5,917 bases of DNA from Balneolaceae bacterium (GTDB lineage: Bacteria > Bacteroidota > Rhodothermia > Balneolales > Balneolaceae): contig PWFZ01000428.1 of NCBI GenBank assembly GCA_003555185.1, forward strand, positions 1 to 5,917. Direction: 5' to 3'. The translations under genes were made by a program, and so were the position numbers. Shown one piece after another: positions 1 to 5,254 of this stretch. The notes beneath the pieces are model-generated. The model had not been told where the DNA came from, did not search any database, and saw only the letters and a program-made list of their open reading frames with translations. Positions within the stretch are counted from its first letter, which is position 1, and each line of letters begins with the position of its first letter.

Positions 1-1021
1 ATTTTCGATGTTCTGAGCGCAATGTAAAGTCAGGAAAGAACAAGGCTGCCGTAAAGAATATCAATCCAAACAGTAGCATAAGCTGATACCGGTTTTTATA
101 ATCGGCAAATTCACGAGTAGCAAACTCTCCTCTTTCCAGTTCATTGAGGCGTGATAAAAACGGTTCAATGGTGTCGCTGCCGGAATTGATTTCATAGTAG
201 TTCCCACCGCCAAAACTAGCAATTTGCTGCATTGTTCCTGAACTGAGACGGGTAACCACTTCATTACCATCCCTATCGGTATGATATCCAACCTGATTGC
301 CATTGTTATAAATGGGGATTCGCCCCCCCCCTTCCGTACCGATTCCTACCGAAAACCCAGTAACTCCCTGATCGGTAAGCCGTCGTAAGGAGGACATAAA
401 GTCGGGTCCGTGATTCTCTCCATCGGCAACAAACAGAAGTACATTGGATGCATTGTTGTCGTTCTGAATGGAATCAAATGTCTCTTCGGCCTTCAGAAAA
501 GCGGACTGAAAATTTGTTGTGGATGTAGGCATCTGTTCTGTAGTTACAATATCAAGAAACAGCCTTAATGCCGAATAGTCCTGAGTCATTGGACTCTGCA
601 CAAAAGCTTCGCCGGTGAATACAATCAACCCAACGCGATCTCCTTCCAAACGGTTCACAAGCCGATTAATTTCAAGTTTTGCTTTATCAAGACGATTCGG
701 TGGTACATCTTCAGCATTCATGCTTCTTGAAAGGTCCAGAGCAATAAGCATGTTCACGCCGCTCTGTTCAACTTCTCGGATTTCGGTCCCTATCTTGGGC
801 CCTGCCATAGCCAGAATAAAGAAGAAGATGGCTCCAAGGAAGCAATAGAACCGAACCCGGTCCCCCTTGCCCCAAAAATTTTTGCGTAGCGACGAGACCA
901 ATCGCTCATCAAAATATTTAGTAATTTTTTTCTTTTGATACTTTTTAAACCACCAAAATAAACCCCACAAAATGGGTATGAGCAATAGGAGCCACAAAAA
1001 AGAACTGTTATCCCAAATCAT
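1..1021 (-). CDS. batB: BatB-type von Willebrand factor A membrane protein (C-terminus cut by window edge)
   Basis: 340 residues are visible and no stop is reached before the edge, so the protein is cut close to its end (the family is usually about 330-350 aa). It has an N-terminal membrane helix at about residues 7-24, a second at 58-74, a VWA domain from about 89 to 280, and a C-terminal helix at about 314-329, which places the VWA domain between membrane anchors. The metal-binding MIDAS residues are visible as D96-L-S98-R-S100, T146 in PMTQDY and D200 in VADGENH. The family blocks AEDVPPNRLDKAK and GDRVGLIVFTGEAF, and the block from GYHTDRDGNEVVTRL to FGGGNYYE, fit BatB better than BatA. 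Bat proteins form an envelope complex linked in Bacteroides to aerotolerance; their biochemical role is unsettled. The ATG at 1021 has no clear Shine-Dalgarno sequence. The residues usually reading QGT near 166-169 are STT here. A run of nine G on the coding strand encodes G231-G233. Confidence 0.93.
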   Translation of the reverse strand, partial: MIWDNSSFLWLLLLIPILWGLFWWFKKYQKKKITKYFDERLVSSLRKNFWGKGDRVRFYCFLGAIFFFILAMAGPKIGTEIREVEQSGVNMLIALDLSRSMNAEDVPPNRLDKAKLEINRLVNRLEGDRVGLIVFTGEAFVQSPMTQDYSALRLFLDIVTTEQMPTSTTNFQSAFLKAEETFDSIQNDNNASNVLLFVADGENHGPDFMSSLRRLTDQGVTGFSVGIGTEGGGRIPIYNNGNQVGYHTDRDGNEVVTRLSSGTMQQIASFGGGNYYEINSGSDTIEPFLSRLNELERGEFATREFADYKNRYQLMLLFGLIFFTAALFFPDFTLRSEHRK

Positions 1022-1065
1022 CTATTAATGTTATTCATTTTCAAGTTTCACTAACATCTAACTAC

Positions 1066-1086
1066 GTCACCCTGAATTTATTTCAG
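1066..1086 (+). repeat. short palindromic element with CCTGAATTTATTTCAG
   Basis: The arms CTGAA (1072-1076) and TTCAG (1082-1086) are inverted around a 5-base spacer and preceded by GTCAC. Sequences of this form (GTCA-CCTGAA...TTCAG) are familiar as dispersed palindromic repeats in many Bacteroidetes-type and other genomes; that is recollection, not a search. Only one copy is in the window, so its repeat status cannot be shown here. It lies immediately beside the first 24-bp repeat. Confidence 0.4.
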
Positions 1087-1100
1087 TTTGCTCCATGGAT

Positions 1101-1124
1101 GGCGCAAGTATTCACTTGTGCCCC
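1101..1124 (+). repeat. 24-bp palindromic repeat, copy 1
   Basis: This copy reads GGCGCAAGTATTCACTTG followed by TGCCCC. It is a near-perfect palindrome: arms GGCGCAAGTA and (T/C)ACTTGTGCC around a tiny centre. One G opposite T gives a G-U wobble in plus-strand RNA, but an A-C mismatch in minus-strand RNA, so the element has a direction. It matches four other copies in the window and is preceded by the shared TGG. It lies 20 bp from inverted copy 2. Confidence 0.85.
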
Positions 1125-1144
1125 TTATCAACGGCTACCCATTT

Positions 1145-1168
1145 CACGACAAGTAAATACTTGCGCTG
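1145..1168 (-). repeat. 24-bp palindromic repeat, copy 2 (inverted, decayed ends)
   Basis: On the minus strand the core GCGCAAGTATTTACTTGT is intact, but the flanks have drifted (CA at one end, CGTG at the other instead of GCCCC). It is inverted relative to copy 1 with 20 bases between them, the arrangement of a paired REP (REPIN-like) element. Confidence 0.8.
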
Positions 1169-1327
1169 TTTCATGATGCAAAATCCAAAATACCCCAAAC
1201 CATATCCATAAAGATACTGCTTTCTGATATGTTCGCAGAATTAATCCTGTAATTGTATTTTTTTCCGTTCATCTTTTTACTGTAGATATTATTGGCTACT
1301 GAAGGAGACTATGAAACTAAGTGGATT

Positions 1328-1351
1328 TTTGACAACCTAGGGATTGTCAAA
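1328..1351 (-). terminator. stem-loop 12 nt past the MFS stop codon
   Basis: The arms TTTGACAA and TTGTCAAA are perfect 8-bp inverted repeats around CCTAGGGA. In minus-strand RNA two further pairs (U-G, C-G) can form, giving a stem of about 10 bp with a 4-base loop; in plus-strand RNA the first of these is a C-A mismatch. The better fold on the minus strand and its position directly after the MFS stop suggest a transcript-end structure. It lacks the U-run of a classical intrinsic terminator, so it may instead stabilise the 3' end of the message. Confidence 0.45.
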
Positions 1352-1363
1352 GGTGACATTCAT

Positions 1364-2677
1364 TCACCCAATAAACGTTTTCCTATGCTCTGCAGGTATA
1401 TGATCAATTTCTTTCTGTTTATTTTCCCGAGCTTTGTCGTTATCTGCTTTTTCCTGAGGGGCTATTTTCATCAGCCAAAAAATTCCAATCAATATAAGTG
1501 CAATGGAAAAGACAAAAATGGTATCCCGAACCGGCAAAATTTCAAATTCAAGAATGAGTGATGCAACCGTTACTGATACCGACTGTGCAAGCGTAAACAG
1601 GAGCCACTCCGTGCTGAATACTCTGCCCCGAAAAGTGTCTGGTGCCCGCCTCTGCAGCAGTACGGTACTCATCACCCAGTTCGATCCCGACGCCATGTGG
1701 GCAATCAATACCAGCAGGCTCATTAATATTAGTGCATCCACCTGACTCACAAAAGCGTACATCACCCCGGAAAAAATCATAAAGAAACCGAGAGCCTTAA
1801 TCCAGTCTGACTCCTTATTGAAGATTCGCCGACCCAAAACCGGACCAATTCCTGTTCCGATTCCCCGTGAGGCATACAGGATTCCCAGGCCGATACTCCC
1901 CATCAGTAAAATCTCTTCAGCGACAATAATCAACATGTAGACCAGTGCGCCGATACAGCTCGTGAACATCGCCTTTGCCATCGTTGGGCGCAGCACTTCG
2001 GGATGATCCTTGATAAACTGAAACCCCTCAAAAATTCCTGTCAGAGGATTTCGGGTACGATGTTTTTCTCGTTTGCTCATCTTCGTTTGCGGAATCACGG
2101 CCCTGTATATAAAGATAGCCGACAGCCCATAGGACAACCCGTTGATGATAAATACCATATCTGTTCCAAGCCACGCGGTGGCAAATCCACCCAGAGCCAT
2201 ACCAGAAGTAAAAACGATGCTCCATGAGGCTGCAGATAAAATGTTTGCATTTACCAGCTCATCCGAAGTTGTAACATTCGGGATAGATGATGTTTTTGCA
2301 GGTTCAAAAATAGCCGAGAACATCATCTGGACAGCCATTAATACGTAAGCCAGCCAGAGAGTTTCGTATGAGACAATCAGCAAAAATCCCAGAACAACAA
2401 CACCGCGGGCCAGGTCACAGATTAGCATTAGTGACCGCCGGTTAAAGCGATCCGTAATGTATCCGGCAATAGGAGAGAAAAATGCGAGACTCAACATTTT
2501 GACGACAATGATCAGCCCAAGTAAAAGCTCGGAATCACTGTACTGCTGAATGAGTGCATAGATCGCCAGGATACCGAACCAATCCCCAAAATTGGAAACA
2601 ATTTGTGCAAGCCACAACCGACGATAATCGTGGTTATGGCGAATAAGATCCAGATATGGTTTAATATTAAAATTCAA
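1364..2677 (-). CDS. MFS transporter, MFS_3 / EntS-like exporter family
   Basis: This 437-aa protein is a 12-helix secondary transporter of the major facilitator superfamily, expected in the inner membrane and most likely an exporter using the proton gradient; the substrate cannot be told from sequence. Family signs are DYRRLWLAQIVSNFGDW near residues 17-33, the MFS motif A region GYITDRFNRR (72-81) between helices 2 and 3, FEPAKTSSIP (124-133), a basic central loop at 196-212 (SKREKHRTRN) between the two six-helix halves, and the RGRVFS block at 350-355 typical of the EntS/MFS_3 group. Residues 407-437 form a charged cytoplasmic tail. The start is a TTG: an in-frame TGA lies 9 bases upstream, leaving no in-frame ATG, and AAGGAA sits 7 bases before the TTG. 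Repeats flank it on both sides, and it appears to be a single-gene unit. Its family members include siderophore and macrolide exporters, but no specific claim is justified. Confidence 0.9.
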   Translation of the reverse strand: MNFNIKPYLDLIRHNHDYRRLWLAQIVSNFGDWFGILAIYALIQQYSDSELLLGLIIVVKMLSLAFFSPIAGYITDRFNRRSLMLICDLARGVVVLGFLLIVSYETLWLAYVLMAVQMMFSAIFEPAKTSSIPNVTTSDELVNANILSAASWSIVFTSGMALGGFATAWLGTDMVFIINGLSYGLSAIFIYRAVIPQTKMSKREKHRTRNPLTGIFEGFQFIKDHPEVLRPTMAKAMFTSCIGALVYMLIIVAEEILLMGSIGLGILYASRGIGTGIGPVLGRRIFNKESDWIKALGFFMIFSGVMYAFVSQVDALILMSLLVLIAHMASGSNWVMSTVLLQRRAPDTFRGRVFSTEWLLFTLAQSVSVTVASLILEFEILPVRDTIFVFSIALILIGIFWLMKIAPQEKADNDKARENKQKEIDHIPAEHRKTFIG

Positions 2678-2684
2678 AAATACA

Positions 2685-2690
2685 TTCCTT
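2685..2690 (-). promoter_or_regulatory. ribosome binding site that decides the TTG start of the MFS gene
   Basis: AAGGAA on the minus strand ends 7 bases before the TTG at 2677. The in-frame stop immediately upstream means the reading frame can only begin at this TTG or far inside the protein, past the first helix, so the site supports the non-ATG start. An ATG at 2684 is in another frame and hits a stop after three codons. Confidence 0.65.
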
Positions 2691-2706
2691 CAATTACTCA
2701 TGGGTT

Positions 2707-2730
2707 GGCGCAAGTATTTACTTGTGCCCC
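2707..2730 (+). repeat. 24-bp palindromic repeat, copy 3
   Basis: This is the best-preserved copy: GG, then CGCAAGTATTTACTTGTG, then CCCC. GGCGCAAGTA and TACTTGTGCC pair over 10 positions with a single G-U wobble and only TT between them. It lies about 30 bases upstream of the MFS start, so it would be in the 5' leader if transcription starts upstream of it. Confidence 0.87.
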
Positions 2731-2739
2731 CATTTTAAA

Positions 2740-2745
2740 ATTATA
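2740..2745 (-). promoter_or_regulatory. possible -10 box for the MFS gene
   Basis: The minus strand reads TATAAT, continuing as TAATTTTA, which also resembles the Bacteroidetes -7 consensus TAnnTTTG with one mismatch. No good -35 or -33 box is present at the right distance, so this is weak. If real, transcription would start close to the repeat at 2707-2730 and include it in the leader. Confidence 0.25.
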
Positions 2746-2781
2746 AACTCCGCACAGGCTGGCGAAAACGTCGCAAAAGAT

Positions 2782-2805
2782 GGCGCAACTATATACTTGT
2801 GCCCC
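2782..2805 (+). repeat. 24-bp palindromic repeat, copy 4
   Basis: This copy reads GGCGCAACTATATACTTG followed by TGCCCC, in the same direction as copy 3 and 51 bases after it. Two centre-proximal differences (G to C at the eighth base, T to A at the twelfth) reduce the stem, so it looks like an older copy. The flanking TGG and the extra trailing C are shared with other copies. Confidence 0.82.
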
Positions 2806-2867
2806 CAGAACAATGGATAGTTTTCCTGGCCAAACCAAGTGCCACATAACAAGCGTATCGAACACAC

Positions 2868-2894
2868 CCCTCAGCCCCCTCTCGAGAGGGGAGG
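2868..2894. repeat. CT/GA-rich palindrome CCCCTCTCGAGAGGGG
   Basis: Positions 2876-2891 are a perfect 16-bp palindrome centred between 2883 and 2884, preceded by CCCCTCAGC and followed by AGG. Elements with this wording are known to me as dispersed repeats in Bacteroidetes-like and some other genomes; in one frame they give spurious peptides such as TPQPPLERG. Only one copy is visible here, so repetition is inferred. Confidence 0.5.
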
Positions 2895-2952
2895 TTTAGT
2901 CCTTCACTTTACGTTACTAATTAGCAAATTACCTTTAACCTTGCCCCAAAAG

Positions 2953-2976
2953 GGAGCACAAGTGAATACTTGCGCT
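2953..2976 (-). repeat. 24-bp palindromic repeat, copy 5 (inverted)
   Basis: On the minus strand this reads AGCGCAAGTATTCACTTG followed by TGCTCC. It shares the TTCAC centre with copy 1. It lies 27 bases past the dut stop and, in the direction of dut transcription, can fold as an 8-bp stem with a 4-base loop, so it may also act as the 3' end hairpin of the dut cluster. The following TCCCTTTTGG is not a proper U-run. Confidence 0.83.
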
Positions 2977-3003
2977 ATTTTAGGTATCCTGCACCCTGTC
3001 CTG

Positions 3004-3465
3004 TCACTTCACACCCGTACTACCAAATCCGCCATCGGAACGATCCGTTTCCTCCAACGAATCCACCTCTTTGATCATAGCCTGATGTACCGGAGAAATA
3101 ATCATCTGGGCAATACGGTCCCCCTTGTTGATTACGAATGATTCATCACCATGATTGATCGCCAGAACTTTCACCTCACCCCTATAATCAGAATCGATTG
3201 TGCCGGGGCTATTCAACACGGTAATACCATTCTTGTAGGCAAGTCCGCTACGGGGACGGATCTGTGCTTCGTATCCGGCCGGTAGTGCCATTTTAAAACC
3301 CGTGGGAATCAGTGTTCGTTCGCCCGGTTTCAGTTCGGTAGGCTTTTCTACTGCGGCGCGAACATCTACCCCCGCAGCCTGATCACTTTCATATTTCGGA
3401 AGCTCTATGTCGGCTCCATGTTCGAGCCGTTGAAATTTACATTCAATCTGTGTCATGTCGTTCAT
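3004..3465 (-). CDS. dut: dUTP diphosphatase (dUTPase)
   Basis: This enzyme hydrolyses dUTP to dUMP and pyrophosphate, keeping uracil out of DNA and supplying dUMP for thymidylate synthesis; the family is a cytosolic homotrimer. At 153 aa it has the normal length, and all five dUTPase motifs are present in order: AGVD (31-34); RPRSGLA (70-76); the uridine-binding and catalytic block ending [11 protein letters not shown] (88-98) with the catalytic Asp91; GDRIAQM (115-121); and [10 protein letters not shown] (142-151) with Phe147, which stacks on the uracil ring. The enzyme should be active. The start at 3465 overlaps the end of the DUF3108 gene by 23 bases; a second ATG at 3456 would shorten the overlap to 14 and lose only three residues. 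Neither has a Shine-Dalgarno sequence, which fits translational coupling to the upstream gene. Confidence 0.97.
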   Translation of the reverse strand: MNDMTQIECKFQRLEHGADIELPKYESDQAAGVDVRAAVEKPTELKPGERTLIPTGFKMALPAGYEAQIRPRSGLAYKNGITVLNSPGTIDSDYRGEVKVLAINHGDESFVINKGDRIAQMIISPVHQAMIKEVDSLEETDRSDGGFGSTGVK

Positions 3466-4246
3466 AGGAGATTAATCGTACTCTTACATTTCCAAAAATT
3501 ACCCGTACATGCGCTTCCAGCGGGACCCTTAAATCGTCCGTAGAAAACCATGCTTTAAAATTGCCCGAGAATCCAAAAGGGCCATCAATATCTGTTGTCC
3601 CCTCACTGTAGTACGCTTCAACATCGTCATCGAAAGCGTCGTAGCTTCTCATTTCAGTTTCCCCGCTGTTCCGGGCTTTAATCATTCCCATCTCATTTTC
3701 CAGATAGACCGGAAGTTCATACGGTTTTTCAGTGCCTGCAAATAGCCGTGAGAAATAAAAAATAATATCCCCCCCGCTGGCAGGTTCAACGAGATCCAGC
3801 GTATCGGTCGGCTCTCCGTATTCAAAAAAATGAACTTGCTCCTTCTCCCTGTCAAATTTGATGCGAACACGATCGTACTCATCATCATGAATATCATCCC
3901 GCCAAAATTCGTGACTGAACATATGCTCATCATTGTAACCAAAGATGTTTTCGTAGTTCACTATCCGTGTACCCACAAAAGGTACCCGTCGGTTTGACCG
4001 AATGCGCGTTCTCATGTGATAAGCTTTTTCACCGGCATAGGTTGTATCCGGCAGAAGTTCCACGTCTACCCATCCGAGGGTAAAAAATCCATAGCGAACC
4101 TCATACTCAAAAACTTCTCGGGCGTCGATCAGATCTGTAACAGAGGGTGGTTCTTCATTTTCGTATGTTAGTTCCTGAGAGCTGACATCAGCCACAACTA
4201 ACGATAAAACCACAAAAAGTGCTGCTGATTTAGTCCACAAATGCAT
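3443..4246 (-). CDS. DUF3108-family exported protein
   Basis: This is a secreted or periplasmic protein of 267 aa. Residues 1-23 form a Sec signal peptide (MHLWTK, then a hydrophobic stretch, cleavage likely after VSS23, before QE). The mature part resembles the DUF3108 family: a [19 protein letters not shown] strand pair soon after the signal peptide, later a run of beta strands with [16 protein letters not shown] and, near the end, [20 protein letters not shown]. The function of DUF3108 is not established; its beta-rich fold suggests an envelope role. I chose the ATG at 4246 because GAGGA lies 8 bases upstream and because it gives a clean signal peptide; ATGs at 4264 and 4261 would add six or five residues. 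It overlaps the upstream ArsC-like gene by 17 bases and the downstream dut by 23. Its mature chain is notably acidic (for example [11 protein letters not shown] and FDDDVEAYY). Confidence 0.82.
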   Translation of the reverse strand: MHLWTKSAALFVVLSLVVADVSSQELTYENEEPPSVTDLIDAREVFEYEVRYGFFTLGWVDVELLPDTTYAGEKAYHMRTRIRSNRRVPFVGTRIVNYENIFGYNDEHMFSHEFWRDDIHDDEYDRVRIKFDREKEQVHFFEYGEPTDTLDLVEPASGGDIIFYFSRLFAGTEKPYELPVYLENEMGMIKARNSGETEMRSYDAFDDDVEAYYSEGTTDIDGPFGFSGNFKAWFSTDDLRVPLEAHVRVIFGNVRVRLISYERHDTD

Positions 4247-4571
4247 CGAAAGCGTCCTCATCATACCCCACTAAAATTGCATCTCCCTGTTCAAGCAACG
4301 GACGTTTAATCATTGTTTGATGCTCCAACAACTGATCAAAAAGCTGATCATCATCCAGATTCTTATCTTTAAGCCCAAGGTCTCTCCATTTCATCCCGCG
4401 CTTATTTAAAATCACATCGAGCCCGACCTTGTGGACAAACTCGTCCAGTTTTTGTTCAGAAAGAGGGTCTTTCTTGAGATCAATAAACTCATACTCAATC
4501 TCGTTCTCCTCTAACCACTTAAATGTATCCCGAACCTTGTTACAGTTTTTTATGCCGTAAACCTTTATCAT
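4230..4571 (-). CDS. ArsC/Spx/YffB-like thioredoxin-fold protein
   Basis: This small cytosolic protein of 113 aa belongs to the arsenate reductase (ArsC)/Spx superfamily. It starts with the beta strand and loop MIKVYGIKNCNKVRD carrying the single conserved Cys10, has the LDVILNKRGMKWRDL block (51-65), and ends with the MIKRPLLE block (87-94) with Arg90-Pro91 and the cis-Pro neighbourhood of this fold. There is no second Cys, so it is not a CxxC redox switch like Bacillus Spx; the KNC and RGMKWRDLG wording is closest to the YffB type, whose role (possibly a glutathione-dependent thiol reductase) is not settled. It is likely the first gene of the cluster with the DUF3108 gene and dut. The ATG at 4571 has no clear Shine-Dalgarno sequence. 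The acidic tail [11 protein letters not shown] is shaped partly by overlap with the next gene's start. Confidence 0.88.
   Translation of the reverse strand: MIKVYGIKNCNKVRDTFKWLEENEIEYEFIDLKKDPLSEQKLDEFVHKVGLDVILNKRGMKWRDLGLKDKNLDDDQLFDQLLEHQTMIKRPLLEQGDAILVGYDEDAFDAFVD
4255..4259 (-). promoter_or_regulatory. ribosome binding site supporting the start at 4246
   Basis: GAGGA on the minus strand lies 8 bases before the ATG at 4246 and inside the coding region of the upstream ArsC-like gene. No comparable sequence precedes the earlier ATG pair at 4264/4261, so it favours the shorter form of the DUF3108 protein. Confidence 0.5.
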
Positions 4572-4676
4572 TATAGTCTAATTAAATTGTTTGAAATAGA
4601 AGTTTAAGATACGATTTTTCGTATCGGCATTTAAAACAGAATTGATTTAAACTTTATTCAGGAATCATCATTTCCT
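4572..4676. promoter_or_regulatory. divergent promoter region
   Basis: These 105 AT-rich bases separate the ArsC-like gene (minus) and the lipoprotein gene (plus), so promoters for both clusters should be here. I see a TATAAT on the minus strand at 4575-4570, but it overlaps the start codon, and no pair of boxes with good spacing in either direction. The clear structural element is the inverted repeat at 4608-4625. Confidence 0.45.
4608..4625. promoter_or_regulatory. perfect inverted repeat GATACGA-TTTT-TCGTATC, possible operator
   Basis: Two perfect 7-base arms surround a 4-base TTTT spacer, 37 bases from the ArsC-like start and 51 from the lipoprotein start. Its size and dyad symmetry fit a binding site for a dimeric repressor or activator acting on both directions. 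It could alternatively be a hairpin in a leader RNA. No regulator can be named. Confidence 0.4.
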
Positions 4677-5207
4677 ATGCGTCACGTGAACACAAAATTA
4701 TCGTACAGTAAATATCTGGCAATCCTTTTTGCTCTGGTGATAGTTGCTGGGTGCTCGCAGAATGACGACCAGCGCGAATTTGAGCGAATGGCCTATTCGG
4801 CACCTTCAAATATTACAGAGACAAATGCCGTTGGGGAAATTACAGGGAATGAAGATCATGATGACTGGCGGGTATCACCCTTTTATCAGGGGCTTGTTGA
4901 TGTTGACACACCTGCATACCCTAATCCGGTTCAAACCACAGATGAAGTACGGGTTGAGATTTTTAACCGGGATGATGCTGTTACCAGTCTGCGAGTAGTG
5001 GTCTTTTTTGCCGAAGCAGGAATGGAAAGAGATATTCAAAGTGGAAGACAAGATCCGCTACCGGCTAATTCCACAACGGTTGTATCAATCAATCCAAGAG
5101 AGTTAAGCCGATTTGATACTGTTGAAGATATTGTAGGCATTAAACGTATCATCTTTTTAGATGCCACGGGCAATGTAGTGACCTACGGCGATATCCTTGT
5201 TGAGTAA
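4677..5207 (+). CDS. lipoprotein of unknown function
   Basis: This is an exported lipoprotein of 176 aa. Residues 1-25 are a lipoprotein signal peptide (basic start, hydrophobic 13-24) ending in the lipobox VAGC with Cys26 as the lipidated residue. The residues right after it are SQNDDQ, an acidic stretch resembling the lipoprotein export signals that send Bacteroidetes lipoproteins to the cell surface. The mature part holds TGNEDHDDWRVSP (56-68) and, from residue 80, AYPNP followed by alternating hydrophobic strands (VRVEIF, LRVVVFF, TTVVSI, KRIIFL, VVTYGDILV), suggesting a small beta-sandwich of about 97 residues. I do not recognise a named family. The ATG at 4677 is weakly supported by AGGA 13 bases upstream. 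It heads the plus-strand cluster with the small winged-helix-like gene and the biotin carrier, but a 47-base gap follows, so co-transcription is only likely. Confidence 0.8.
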   Translation: MRHVNTKLSYSKYLAILFALVIVAGCSQNDDQREFERMAYSAPSNITETNAVGEITGNEDHDDWRVSPFYQGLVDVDTPAYPNPVQTTDEVRVEIFNRDDAVTSLRVVVFFAEAGMERDIQSGRQDPLPANSTTVVSINPRELSRFDTVEDIVGIKRIIFLDATGNVVTYGDILVE

Positions 5208-5254
5208 TTCATTTATTGTCATTCATTTTTACACGCGGTATCTTCGCAAAACTT

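Larger units (their letters stand above)
1022..1363. other. repeat-rich non-coding gap between the MFS gene and batB
   Basis: There is no credible gene in these 342 bases. They hold a short CCTGAA...TTCAG palindrome (1066-1086), an inverted pair of the 24-bp palindromic repeat (1101-1124 and 1145-1168) and a stem-loop just after the MFS stop (1328-1351). Positions about 1175-1300 are AT-rich and I recognise nothing in them. Any promoter for batB should lie in this gap, but no convincing promoter boxes can be read. Confidence 0.7.
2678..3003. other. repeat-rich non-coding gap between dut and the MFS gene
   Basis: These 326 bases contain three copies of the 24-bp palindromic repeat (2707, 2782, 2953), a perfect 16-bp CT/GA palindrome (2876-2891) and a weak promoter candidate for the MFS gene. 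An open frame on the plus strand crosses it (2839-3141), but it is built from repeat sequence plus the antisense of dut and is not a believable gene. The gap serves as the 3' region of the dut cluster and the 5' region of the MFS gene. Confidence 0.7.

Noticed and set aside
61..303. Minus-strand 80-codon frame inside batB
   Set aside because: The continuous batB frame across the same bases contains family-conserved sequence through to the window edge, so this is an alternate frame.
323..331. Frameshift in batB at the G9 run
   Set aside because: Reading across the run keeps the family sequence in frame on both sides, so the gene is intact as given; only its potential for slippage is kept as a finding.
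615..848. Plus-strand frame of 77 codons antisense to batB
   Set aside because: It lies wholly over the VWA MIDAS region on the opposite strand and shows no protein family features.
1311..1340. Nine-codon plus-strand reading frame after AAGGAG, ending inside the stem-loop at 1328-1351
   Set aside because: The spacing to the ATG is only 3 bases, there is no downstream gene on that strand to regulate, and a frame this short arises easily by chance.
1292..1561. Plus-strand frame of 89 codons opposite the end of the MFS gene
   Set aside because: It is antisense to the tail of a clearly real transporter gene, and its hydrophobic stretch mirrors the transporter's own codons.
1101..2976. Possible CRISPR array from the repeated palindromes
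   Set aside because: Spacing is irregular, orientation is mixed, copies lie on both sides of a gene and no cas genes are present.
2839..3141. Plus-strand open frame of about 100 codons
   Set aside because: Its first part is translated repeat DNA (TPQPPLERGG and KGAQVNTCA) and its second part is antisense to dut; it has no ribosome site and no domain pattern.
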